36,585 nucleotides of DNA from Deltaproteobacteria bacterium (GTDB lineage: Bacteria > Desulfobacterota > Binatia > UBA9968), in the NCBI GenBank assembly GCA_016193465.1, contig JACPSE010000091.1:1-36585 (forward strand), in the 5' to 3' direction. Positions within the stretch are counted from its first letter, which is position 1, and each line of letters starts with the position of its first letter. This document shows positions 8,369 through 15,622 of the stretch, one piece after another. Both the position numbers and the translations under genes were made by a program. The notes under the pieces were generated by a model. It saw nothing but the letters and a program-made list of their open reading frames with translations. It did no database searches and had not been told where the DNA came from.

Positions 8369-10564
8369 GTGACAGAGGAAAAAGGGGAGAGATCGACCTT
8401 ACAGGGGACCGTTACCAAGATTGTCTATCAGGACCCTCAGGGCCGCTACACAGTGGCCCGTTTGGAGGTGGATAGGTCTCAAACAGTTACCGTCGTAGGA
8501 GAGATCTATCCCGTTAGCGAAGGCGAAGAGATCAAGGTCGGCGGCCAATGGAGAGTCCATCCCCGTTATGGTCTTCAGTTCCAGGCGGAGTGGTGGGAAA
8601 AAGTGGAGCCGGCCACGCTGGAAGGGATTGAGAGGTATCTGGGCTCCGGTCTGATCAGGGGCATCGGACCTACTTACGCGCGGCGTCTTGTCTCGGCCTT
8701 CGGCCTCGATACCTTGCGGGTCCTCTCGGAGGAGCCCCAGCGCATTTTAGAAGTGCAGGGGATTGGCAAAATCCGCGCGCAGAGGATCCTGCATGCCTGG
8801 GAGGAGCAGAAGGGCATGCGGGATGTGATGGTCTTCCTGCAAGGCCATGGCGTGGGGAGCTCGCTGGCGCTCAGGATCTACCGCGCCTTCGGTGCAGAGA
8901 CGGTAGTGAAGGTGAAGGAGAATCCTTACTGTCTGGCACAGGAGATCTACGGAGTTGGCTTTGTCTTGGCGGATCGCATCGCCCGCTCTATGGGTATCGG
9001 CAGCGATTCTCCGCTGAGAGTTCAGGCAGGGCTGCTCCATGTGCTGAGAAAATTCTCTGACGAGGGTCACTGTTTTGTCCCCCAGGCTCTGGTAAAAAGC
9101 AACGCCAGCGCCCTTTTGGGCGTGGAAGCAGAGGCTACGGAAAGCGCCGTCAAGAAGCTCTCAAGGGAGGGCGAGATTGTTTTAGAAGAGGCTGGCGACG
9201 AAGGGGCGACCAGGGTTTATCCCCAAGAGCTCTACCATGCCGAAAGTCGGGTCGCCTCGGCCATCCGCAACCTCCTATCCACCCCCTCCGGTTTAAAGGA
9301 GAAAAGGTTTCAGGGTTTCAGGGATAAAGGGGAGCAGGCAATGGGACATCTTTTTAACCCTTTAACTCTTGAACCCTTAAACTCTTCAACCTTTGTGTTG
9401 GAGGAGGAGCAGCGCGAGGCGATACTGCAGGCGCTCCAGCGCAAGGTCTTGGTGATCACGGGCGGACCGGGCACAGGCAAGACGACCCTCCTGATCTCGC
9501 TTTTGGCCATCCTTCGCGCCTCCAGGGTCTCGTTTGCTTTGGCCGCTCCTACTGGAAGGGCCGCCAAGCGCATGAGTGAGATGGCAGGAGAAGAGGCCAA
9601 AACAATCCACCGCCTGCTCGAATACAGTCCGCGCGAGCGCAGGTTCCAGCGCGGGGAAAACAGTCCTGTGGACGCCGAGGTGGTGATTGTTGATGAGGCG
9701 TCGATGCTGGATCTCCCGCTTATGGATCACCTGCTGAGGGCGGTGGAGCCTCACAGCCATCTTGTTTTTCTGGGAGATGTCGATCAGCTCCCTTCCGTGG
9801 GACCGGGGAGCGTTCTTCGAGACCTGATTGGATCTGGAGTTGTGCCCGTTGTTGTTTTGCGGCGCATCTTTCGCCAGAGCCGGGAAAGCTTCATTGTCGT
9901 CAACGCGCATCGGATCCTTCAGGGGCAGCCCCTGCTGTTCGGCGATGACCGGGACAAGCGCGATTTTGTTTTTGTTCCCCGAGAAAACGAGGAAGAAATC
10001 CTGGAAACGGTTAAAACGTTAGTGAAAAAGGGATTGAGAGATAACGAGATTCAAGTGCTGACCCCGGTCCACCGAGGACTCTTGGGGACTGTCCATCTCA
10101 ATCGGGAGCTGCAGAAACTTGTGAACCCGAACGAAGAATGCATCGAGCGGGGAGAGATACTTTTCCGGCTCGGCGACAAGGTGATGCAGCTTCGGAATAA
10201 CTACGACAAGGCGGTGTTCAACGGCGACCTGGGAAGGATCGTGCGGATCGATAAAGACGGGGAGGAGCTGCAAGTCGATTTTGACGGCAGAGCAGTTCCT
10301 TACCCGTTCGACGAGCTCGATGAGCTGAGTCTCGCTTATGCCATTTCCATTCATAAGAGCCAGGGGAGCGAGTATCCAGCAGTCGTGGTCCCTCTCCACA
10401 CATCTCACTACGTCATGCTGCACCGCAGTATTCTCTACACCGCCGTCACGCGCGGCAAGGAGATGGTGATACTGGTCGGGAGCAAACGGGCGCTCTCCAT
10501 CGCCCTCAGAAACGTCCGCGTGGAGCGGAGGTACACCGGATTGAAAGAGAAGCTGATCACTTAG
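8369..10564 (+). CDS. recD2: RecD2-type ATP-dependent 5'-3' DNA helicase with repeat-encoded insertion
   Basis: SF1B helicase of 731 aa. An N-terminal OB-like domain (residues 1-80) precedes tandem helix-hairpin-helix motifs (IRGIGPTYARRLV, VQGIGKIRAQRIL). The ATPase follows: Walker A GGPGTGKT at about 365-372, APTGRAAKRM, Walker B VVIVDEASMLD, LGDVDQLPSVGPGSVL, and C-terminal AYAISIHKSQGSEYP and YTAVTRGKEMVI. There is no RecB or RecC nearby, fitting RecD2. The GTG start at 8369 is supported by AAGGAGG four bases upstream. Residues about 308-342, just before the ATPase domain, are encoded by an in-frame repeat sequence and look like an insertion relative to the family. Confidence 0.93.
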   Translation: MTEEKGERSTLQGTVTKIVYQDPQGRYTVARLEVDRSQTVTVVGEIYPVSEGEEIKVGGQWRVHPRYGLQFQAEWWEKVEPATLEGIERYLGSGLIRGIGPTYARRLVSAFGLDTLRVLSEEPQRILEVQGIGKIRAQRILHAWEEQKGMRDVMVFLQGHGVGSSLALRIYRAFGAETVVKVKENPYCLAQEIYGVGFVLADRIARSMGIGSDSPLRVQAGLLHVLRKFSDEGHCFVPQALVKSNASALLGVEAEATESAVKKLSREGEIVLEEAGDEGATRVYPQELYHAESRVASAIRNLLSTPSGLKEKRFQGFRDKGEQAMGHLFNPLTLEPLNSSTFVLEEEQREAILQALQRKVLVITGGPGTGKTTLLISLLAILRASRVSFALAAPTGRAAKRMSEMAGEEAKTIHRLLEYSPRERRFQRGENSPVDAEVVIVDEASMLDLPLMDHLLRAVEPHSHLVFLGDVDQLPSVGPGSVLRDLIGSGVVPVVVLRRIFRQSRESFIVVNAHRILQGQPLLFGDDRDKRDFVFVPRENEEEILETVKTLVKKGLRDNEIQVLTPVHRGLLGTVHLNRELQKLVNPNEECIERGEILFRLGDKVMQLRNNYDKAVFNGDLGRIVRIDKDGEELQVDFDGRAVPYPFDELDELSLAYAISIHKSQGSEYPAVVVPLHTSHYVMLHRSILYTAVTRGKEMVILVGSKRALSIALRNVRVERRYTGLKEKLIT
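9291..9395. repeat. Intragenic palindromic repeat element inside recD2
   Basis: Two arms face each other: a G/A-rich arm (9291-9334, containing aaaggtttcagggtttcagg) and a C/T-rich arm (9350-9395, containing ttaaccctttaactcttg). They are imperfect inverted copies. The reverse complement of the right arm shares ggttcaagagtt and aaagggttaa with the 3' end of cofG, and the arm shares tttttaacccttt with 4607-4619. The reading frame stays open through it. Confidence 0.6.
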
Positions 10565-10628
10565 GATGTCAAAGCCGGGCGGCAAGCAACTCTCCGCACG
10601 GAGTCCGATTCGTAATCTAAACTTTGGG

Positions 10629-10658
10629 TTGACAATATTGTCACAGCTATAATATAAT
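10629..10658 (+). promoter_or_regulatory. Promoter of the HTH-methyltransferase gene with palindromic operator
   Basis: A consensus -35 TTGACA (10629-10634) is separated by 18 bp from a consensus -10 TATAAT (10653-10658). A perfect 14-bp palindrome, TGACAATATTGTCA (10630-10643), covers the -35 box and the start of the spacer. This is where a repressor would block RNA polymerase. The downstream gene encodes its own XRE-type DNA-binding domain, so autoregulation is the natural reading, as in methyltransferases with N-terminal HTH domains (the M.SsoII/M.EcoRII type). The start codon ATG lies at 10665, only 6 bp after the -10, so the transcript is predicted to be leaderless. Confidence 0.75.
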
Positions 10659-10664
10659 TTGGCT

Positions 10665-11729
10665 ATGCGATTTGGCGAGCGGCTTCGAGAGTTGAGAAAA
10701 AAGAAAGGACTAGGGCTTAAAACCTTATCCAAAGCGGTCAGGGTCGATCATTCCTACCTCTCTAGAATTGAAGGGGGACACGTTCAGCCGTCTGAGCAGA
10801 TCATTCGCAGGCTCGCGCAAGCACTGGACCACGACGAGGCCGAGTTCATGGTCTTGGCCGACCGAATCCCGCCAACTTGGCGATCAGCAATCAAGAAAGC
10901 TCCTCATGAAGCCACATTTCTCATCCGTGAGTCTTTAGAGGAATATGGGATAGGCACTGTCGGCAAAAAAATCCGCTCAGATGGAGACAACGCAGCTGGT
11001 GTTCCGACTCGATCAGCGATTTCCGCCAAATCCAGGCGCAAGTCCCCTGATGGTATTTCTACCAATGATCTCCTTTTGAGTGCGCATCTAGGAACTAATG
11101 ATGAGTTGTTTCCCAAGATCCTGTCGTTGTATGTCGCTCCAGGCAGCACCGTAGCAGATGTTACATATGGCAAGGGGGTTTTCTGGAAGCAGGTGCCAAA
11201 GACTCTCTACCGTGTCGTAGCAACTGATATCGAGACTGGGATTGACTGCAGGTCGTTACCCTACGAAGATGCCTCAGTCAACTGCGTAGTTCTAGATCCT
11301 CCCTATATGCATACACCAGGTGGGACGGCTCATGTAGGGCACCAGAACTATGAGAACTACTACAAGAATAACAGCGCAAGGAATGGCTCTGACAAAAAGT
11401 ACCACGAGGCTGTTCTGGACGTGTACTTCACAGCTGGCAGTGAGGCCTGGCGGGTCTTAAAAAGCGAAGGTATTTTCATTGTTAAGTGCGCTGATGAGGT
11501 TTGCGCGAATCAGCAGCGACTGACACATGTGGAACTCATTAACGAGTACACAAAGAAAGGCTTTGTTATGGAGGACCTTTTTGTTCTTGTTAGACAAAAT
11601 CGCCCAGGAGTGAGTCGGGTCATCAAACAGGTACACGCGCGCAAGAACCATTCATACTTTCTTGTGCTCCGCAAATCGTCTGGCAAAAGTAGGTGGCTAG
11701 GCCCGAGAAACTCATCGGCTGGCCGCTAG
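10665..11729 (+). CDS. XRE-type HTH fused to DPPY amino-DNA methyltransferase
   Basis: Probable N6-adenine or N4-cytosine DNA methyltransferase carrying its own regulator domain, 354 aa. Residues 1-65 form an XRE/Cro HTH ([39 protein letters not shown]). After a linker comes the SAM-binding motif I region [13 protein letters not shown] and the catalytic motif IV DPPY (Asp211-Tyr214) in [13 protein letters not shown], then [16 protein letters not shown]. The order motif I before IV with little room for a large recognition domain suggests a compact enzyme. The start is ATG 10665 rather than TTG 10659, because the -10 box ends at 10658. Its 3' end overlaps the convergent nuclease gene by 18 bp. 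Composition is visibly AT-richer than the flanking genes, suggesting acquisition. The target base and site are unknown; an RNA MTase is less likely given the nuclease partner. Confidence 0.78.
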   Translation: MRFGERLRELRKKKGLGLKTLSKAVRVDHSYLSRIEGGHVQPSEQIIRRLAQALDHDEAEFMVLADRIPPTWRSAIKKAPHEATFLIRESLEEYGIGTVGKKIRSDGDNAAGVPTRSAISAKSRRKSPDGISTNDLLLSAHLGTNDELFPKILSLYVAPGSTVADVTYGKGVFWKQVPKTLYRVVATDIETGIDCRSLPYEDASVNCVVLDPPYMHTPGGTAHVGHQNYENYYKNNSARNGSDKKYHEAVLDVYFTAGSEAWRVLKSEGIFIVKCADEVCANQQRLTHVELINEYTKKGFVMEDLFVLVRQNRPGVSRVIKQVHARKNHSYFLVLRKSSGKSRWLGPRNSSAGR

Positions 11730-12623
11730 CTCGTTAACTTCCTCAAAAAACTTAGCGAAAGCCTGAATCGGCATCGGCGGGTTTCCTTCGGTAAGTTCCG
11801 CGTACCGAGCGGGAATATCGAAGTAGTAGAACCGATGCATGGACGCGATGAAACGATAGTAGAGGACCCATTGCTTTGGAACGCAAATTTCCACGACTTC
11901 CCTGCGTTTGTGGTCCAACTTGGTTTCTGTGAGACAGACGAGGATGCCTTTGAACGAACCAAAGCCATGAACTCCGTCTAGCACTCTTTGGTGGGCGAAA
12001 ACTTGAATGACTCTCTCCCTGGTTGAGGTCTTTACGGGGACGTGAAATTTCGATTTGGCTGGGCCAAGATCAAAAATAAAATCGGTAGGAAGCGTGCTGG
12101 CCTCATCCTCAAGATGCAAAACCTCAACCTGCGTGCGTGGGTTTACACCGAAGGAGCGCGCGAACAAATGGCCGATCAAGCACTCGAAGAACGTTGCCGG
12201 GGTTTTTTGGTCCCTAGTCTTTAGCAAGTCTGAAGCGCAGCAGTAGGCTATAGCGATGGTGTAAAGAAGCCGGGAACGATCGGCTGGTGCCAGCTTAATC
12301 AATGCCCCCTCCACGAGGTGGTTAAGTTGACGCCGGATATTTGGGTTAAATAGTTCTTCGTTTACAGCACGGCTGAGCTTATCGCTTCCTTTGACCGTAA
12401 AGGAAAAGTACCTCTTCCCGTGCACCTTTGAAGCCAGCGGTACTTGCTTGCAGCTCGATAAAAAGTGAAGAGCATCTGATGTTAAATCCGTGAGCAGTTT
12501 TGCCACATTGGGAGCTTTCGCATCACTGCGAACCAATTCTTTGAGGCGCTCATAGCCTTCAGATAGGTTTGAGACAATTCGGACTGTTCGAGATCGGGCC
12601 ACCGAAAATCCCCAATGGGCCAT
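11712..12623 (-). CDS. Putative PD-(D/E)XK restriction endonuclease
   Basis: No named family recognised. From ATG 12623 the product has 303 aa (TTG 12629 is an alternative nearer a GGAAGG). The C-terminal half has a plausible PD-(D/E)XK core: Glu147 in a helix ([15 protein letters not shown]), Asp181 in PTDFIFDLG, and Lys198 in [17 protein letters not shown], with a following strand and helix (HQRVLDG). The N-terminal half is helical and may contact DNA. Genetic context is the best evidence: it converges on, and overlaps by 18 bp, a DNA methyltransferase gene, the classic arrangement of a type II restriction-modification pair. In the core the usual acidic residue before Lys is Val/Pro, so the catalytic set may be permuted or degenerate. 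Confidence 0.6.
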   Translation of the reverse strand: MAHWGFSVARSRTVRIVSNLSEGYERLKELVRSDAKAPNVAKLLTDLTSDALHFLSSCKQVPLASKVHGKRYFSFTVKGSDKLSRAVNEELFNPNIRRQLNHLVEGALIKLAPADRSRLLYTIAIAYCCASDLLKTRDQKTPATFFECLIGHLFARSFGVNPRTQVEVLHLEDEASTLPTDFIFDLGPAKSKFHVPVKTSTRERVIQVFAHQRVLDGVHGFGSFKGILVCLTETKLDHKRREVVEICVPKQWVLYYRFIASMHRFYYFDIPARYAELTEGNPPMPIQAFAKFFEEVNELAASR

Positions 12624-12681
12624 CACCAACGAGCTTTAAGGCCTTCCGATAGCTGATGGTTGCCTGGTAAGTCCTGCGGAG

Positions 12682-12709
12682 GTTATCTGATGACAGACCA
12701 TGATGTCAA
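12682..12709 (-). promoter_or_regulatory. Putative nuclease-gene promoter with inverted repeat over -35
   Basis: On the minus strand TTGACA (12709-12704) is followed after 16 bp by GATAAC (12687-12682). The half-sites TGACA and TGTCA, found 4 bp apart in the methyltransferase operator, recur here in the same orientation around the -35 but 8 bp apart (12691-12708). A TGTCGACA palindrome lies just upstream at 12718-12725. The leader to the nuclease start would be about 50-60 nt. Confidence 0.4.
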
Positions 12710-12764
12710 CGATGCGATGTCGACACGGGTAGGACAGGAATCCCGCCGACGCGTCGCTTTGGAG

Positions 12765-13403
12765 TCATGACATGGCGTGGGAAATCCGCTTAGCAATTTC
12801 CATAGCAGCGGCAATTCGAATGACCTTCACCGAGTTCAAACCCTTAACGCGGAGAAAATCTCCCATATCCTTGCCGAAAAGCCCTAGGAACGAATCGAAC
12901 CTAGCGAGCAGGTCTTTTGCAATGACCTTCGGCGGGCGGCCGCGGATTCCTGAGCCGATAATCTCTGCGAGCAGATCTGCGTCGCTAGGTCCGTCGGGTT
13001 GCGGTTCAGGTTGAGGGGGAGGTCGTAAGGAAGTAAACAGGTCCTCTTCGGTTTTGGGAGCGATCTTTGGCGGTCTATTGATTTTGTAGAGCCGTCGGCC
13101 AAGTTCGATAGCTGCTAGAATACGCGCTGCCTTTGTGCGGCCTAGCCCAGGGATTTTCGCCAGGTCGTCAATTGTTGCTCCCCGGTGGATGCCGTAAAGC
13201 CCCACGTACTCGTCGAGGATTGCGTTCGCGATGGTAAGGGCAGGCCGCCCCGCAACCCCTGAACCGATTAAGATTGCCAGCAACTCATCCTGTTTCAGTG
13301 CATGGGAGCCTAACTCAATCAGTTTTCCACCGGGATGGTGCCAAGTTTGCGGCCTTTCTGCGGGCTGTTCTGATGGTGAGCTGAGAATGCTTTGTCGAGC
13401 CAC
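12765..13403 (-). CDS. Tandem RadC N-terminal (UPF0758 HhH) protein lacking the JAMM domain
   Basis: 212-aa protein composed of two copies of the RadC N-terminal module. Copy 1 (about 31-104) reads LKQDELLAILIGSGVAGRPA then IPGLGRTKAARILAAIELGRRL. Copy 2 (about 138-207) reads SDADLLAEIIGSGIRGRPP then VKGLNSVKVIRIAAAMEIAKRI. A Pro-rich linker (PPPQPEPQP) joins them. The HhH core of copy 1 is canonical; in copy 2 the GLG is GLN. The metallopeptidase (MPN/JAMM, HxH) half of true RadC is absent, and the stop codon is intact with no remnant downstream. It starts with GTG at 13403 and is 135 bp upstream of the nuclease gene on the same strand. The role is unknown; DNA-structure binding as an accessory to the adjacent restriction-modification genes is an inference. 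Confidence 0.75.
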   Translation of the reverse strand: MARQSILSSPSEQPAERPQTWHHPGGKLIELGSHALKQDELLAILIGSGVAGRPALTIANAILDEYVGLYGIHRGATIDDLAKIPGLGRTKAARILAAIELGRRLYKINRPPKIAPKTEEDLFTSLRPPPQPEPQPDGPSDADLLAEIIGSGIRGRPPKVIAKDLLARFDSFLGLFGKDMGDFLRVKGLNSVKVIRIAAAMEIAKRISHAMS

Positions 13404-13409
13404 GGCCTT

Positions 13410-13438
13410 ATATTATCTGCGGTTTATCCAAAGGGCAA
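13410..13438 (-). promoter_or_regulatory. Promoter of the tandem RadC-N gene
   Basis: Minus-strand TTGCCC (13438-13433), 17-bp spacer, TAATAT (13415-13410). The GTG start codon at 13403 begins 7 bp after the -10, at the expected transcription start, and no Shine-Dalgarno is possible. The transcript would be leaderless, like that of the methyltransferase. Confidence 0.5.
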
Positions 13439-13470
13439 GATTTATTTAAAGAATCAAGACGGTAAAATTT

Positions 13471-14181
13471 CTAAAGAGCATTAAACAGTTGACCAAGTCC
13501 TTTTGGACGCTCACTGACACCCAGCCTTTTCAAAGCAGCCCACAGGGCAGCTTGATTGCTGGTGACCACAGGCTTTTTGAGATCCCGCTCCAGCTCTTCG
13601 ATCACCTCGATCATAGTCGTATTCGTGCAGCTCAAGAGATAACCATCGGCCTCGGAGCGGGCGTTTTGAACTGTGATCTCTTTCCAGCGCTCGGGCGTGA
13701 CGTTGATATAGTCATTGCCGCCGGGAAGTCCCAGCCCAAGATCGTAAATTACCTCAAAGCCGGCCTCGCGTAGAAATTGAACCTCCTGTTGGTTCGTTTT
13801 CTCGACATAAGGGCTGATGAGGACGATCCTTTTGAGGCGAAGCAGCTTCAGGGCCTCCGTGATCGCCTGGCCGGTCGTGACCACGGCACAACCGCTCGCC
13901 TTTTGGATCACATCGAGTACGTCCGCCTCGCCCTTAAGCCCCTCTTCCATGGAGCTTGCCGTGCAGTTGAAGACGATGACTCCAGGGTTAGTGTCAGAAA
14001 GAGCTGCGGCGGCCTCGGCGATAGACTCTTTAAGTTCGCTGAGCGGCTTATGCCACTTGCCCGTCATGCGCAGCCGTGTGGTGTGAACTCCTATACCGGG
14101 AGGAGCATACTTCTGAAATTGCGGTTCTGCCAGGCGATTACCGGAGGGAATGATGAGGCCAATGCGAGCTTGACTATTCAT
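13471..14181 (-). CDS. Asp/Glu racemase superfamily protein (maleate isomerase / arylmalonate decarboxylase-like)
   Basis: 236-aa enzyme of the two-cysteine racemase fold. Cys73 in VFNCTASSMEEG and Cys185 in LLSCTNTTM are the two catalytic positions. Both are present, which fits maleate cis-trans isomerase or racemase chemistry better than arylmalonate decarboxylase, which keeps only the second cysteine. The N-terminus ARIGLIIPSGNRLAEPQF is typical of the maleate isomerase branch. Its ATG overlaps the stop codon of the upstream amidohydrolase (ATGA, 14178-14181), so the two are translated together, probably in one catabolic step series for a dicarboxylate or aromatic breakdown product. The substrate is not fixed by sequence. 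Confidence 0.8.
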   Translation of the reverse strand: MNSQARIGLIIPSGNRLAEPQFQKYAPPGIGVHTTRLRMTGKWHKPLSELKESIAEAAAALSDTNPGVIVFNCTASSMEEGLKGEADVLDVIQKASGCAVVTTGQAITEALKLLRLKRIVLISPYVEKTNQQEVQFLREAGFEVIYDLGLGLPGGNDYINVTPERWKEITVQNARSEADGYLLSCTNTTMIEVIEELERDLKKPVVTSNQAALWAALKRLGVSERPKGLGQLFNAL

Positions 14182-15275
14182 AGCCCACGCGGAGAACTCA
14201 GGTTGTAAAGCCTTTCGGCGTTTCTGTACAACACTGCGGCCTTGTCTTCGGCTGTCAGCTCTTCGCTTTCCAGGATCTCGCTGATCTCCTTTTTGCAGAA
14301 CTCGTTATTCACCTCATGGGGAAAATCGGAAGAGTAAACAAAAGGGCTATTACCTACTCTGCTGATGGCATGGGCAATATCAGGCTCGCTTCCCTCGCAG
14401 CCCACGAAAATCCGGCCTTCCCGGATGTGCCGCTGGATGTATTCGCTGACTCTTTCCCCTTGGTTGAGTCTGAAGAATTCGCCTCTAAGGTCGTGCTGGA
14501 TGTGGGTCTCGTAGGAGCGATCGAATCTTTCCAGGCACATGAGGAGCCAGGCCACGCCGCCCTCCATAAAGCCGAGCCTGACATTCGGGAACTTGTCGCA
14601 AATACCGTTGAAGATGATGCCGGCAAAAGAGATCATCTGCCCAAAAGGATGGCCCAGGGCATGCACCGGCGCATAGGGACTCATGTCATCCAGGCCCAGG
14701 TTCTCGTGGGCCCCTCCATGGATACCAATGCAGCAGCCGAGCCTATTGGCCTCTTCGTAGATGGGCCAGTAACGTTTGTGGCCCAGATGGGACTGGATAC
14801 CCGTCGAAGGAAGCATCGCGCCGCACATGCCCAGCTCTTTTACGGCCCTTCTCAGCTCCCTGACGGCTGCGTCGGGCTCTTGCAGGGGAATCAGGGCCAT
14901 GCCCTTAAAGCGGGGACTGCGTTGAAGATAAGTCTGGTAAAGCCAGTCGTTGTATGCCCGGGCGAGGTCGATGGCCCAATCGCGGCTTACGATCTTGCCG
15001 AACGAGAGGCCGCCCGTGGTGTAAAGGACGGAGCTCTCTATCCCCACATCTTTTAAGAACTCCAGCCAGTCATCGGGACCCGCTCGGCGAAATGCGCCTG
15101 GGGGAAAATCGTGGAGGTTCGCCGAATGGAGGTGATCGAGCGGCGGAAAGGGATCGAAAAAGGTATGGGTCTGGTACTTGTCCCGGTAAGGTCTCGGCAT
15201 AAGCTCAACGATAGCCTTCGGATCTTCAACGACATGCCCGTCACCGTCGATAATGATTTGAGGATTGATGGCCAT
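14178..15275 (-). CDS. Amidohydrolase family 2 protein (ACMSD-like TIM barrel)
   Basis: 365-aa metal-dependent hydrolase or decarboxylase. The N-terminal metal-site strand is IIDGDGHVVEDP (Asp-x-His variant). The barrel His lies in CIGIHGGAHENLG, a further conserved segment is FPNVRLGFMEGGVAWL, and the C-terminal Asp is in YSSDFPHEVNN, matching the amidohydrolase_2 / aminocarboxymuconate-semialdehyde decarboxylase-like family. Members act on C-C bonds of carboxylated aromatics or on lactone/amide bonds. It is translationally coupled to the racemase-fold gene. A stretch of 347 bp without a firm gene separates it from the divergent cofG. Confidence 0.85.
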   Translation of the reverse strand: MAINPQIIIDGDGHVVEDPKAIVELMPRPYRDKYQTHTFFDPFPPLDHLHSANLHDFPPGAFRRAGPDDWLEFLKDVGIESSVLYTTGGLSFGKIVSRDWAIDLARAYNDWLYQTYLQRSPRFKGMALIPLQEPDAAVRELRRAVKELGMCGAMLPSTGIQSHLGHKRYWPIYEEANRLGCCIGIHGGAHENLGLDDMSPYAPVHALGHPFGQMISFAGIIFNGICDKFPNVRLGFMEGGVAWLLMCLERFDRSYETHIQHDLRGEFFRLNQGERVSEYIQRHIREGRIFVGCEGSEPDIAHAISRVGNSPFVYSSDFPHEVNNEFCKKEISEILESEELTAEDKAAVLYRNAERLYNLSSPRGL

Positions 15276-15339
15276 TAAAACCCCCCCCTTTAGCCGAATA
15301 AGGCACCAACCGGTGCCAGCTTGTCAAGGCTTCTTGCCT

Positions 15340-15468
15340 TTACCGTCCCGCTGGTAGCAGGGAGAAATCCAAGAGCTTCTGAGGATTGAGGTCAAAAGGC
15401 ACAGGCCGCTCTTGGCGGAGCAAAACAAGTGCGAGAAGGATCACGGTGGAAATATTCTTTCGCTTCAT
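15340..15468 (-). CDS. Possible small membrane or signal-peptide ORF
   Basis: In the 347-bp gap between the amidohydrolase and cofG a 42-aa frame runs from ATG 15468 to TAA 15340, with GAGGT about 8 bp before the start. The product begins MKRKNISTVILLALVLL, a basic start plus a hydrophobic stretch, then a polar tail (RPVPFDLNPQK). It resembles a truncated exported protein or a signal peptide remnant. No family recognised, and coding status is uncertain. The rest of the gap shows no gene or clear promoter. Confidence 0.25.
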   Translation of the reverse strand: MKRKNISTVILLALVLLRQERPVPFDLNPQKLLDFSLLPAGR

Positions 15469-15622
15469 GCCTTACCTCGTGAGGGCCTTTAGGGAGTCGA
15501 CAAAAACAAACGGATGATACATCAAAACGTCCTGGGCCATCAAATAGTCGCGCCGTGGGGATCTTGAGGCCCTTTTGGCCGGGCGGTTGACCCTCGGTGT
15601 CTTATAAGCTATTCATGCACAG

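Noticed and set aside
13471-14181. Arylmalonate decarboxylase as the specific function
   Set aside because: That enzyme keeps one catalytic Cys; this protein has both, which fits isomerase or racemase chemistry better.
15587-15608. TTGACC and TATAAG before cofG as a promoter
   Set aside because: The spacer is only 10 bp, too short for a sigma-70-type promoter, and no other -35 fits.
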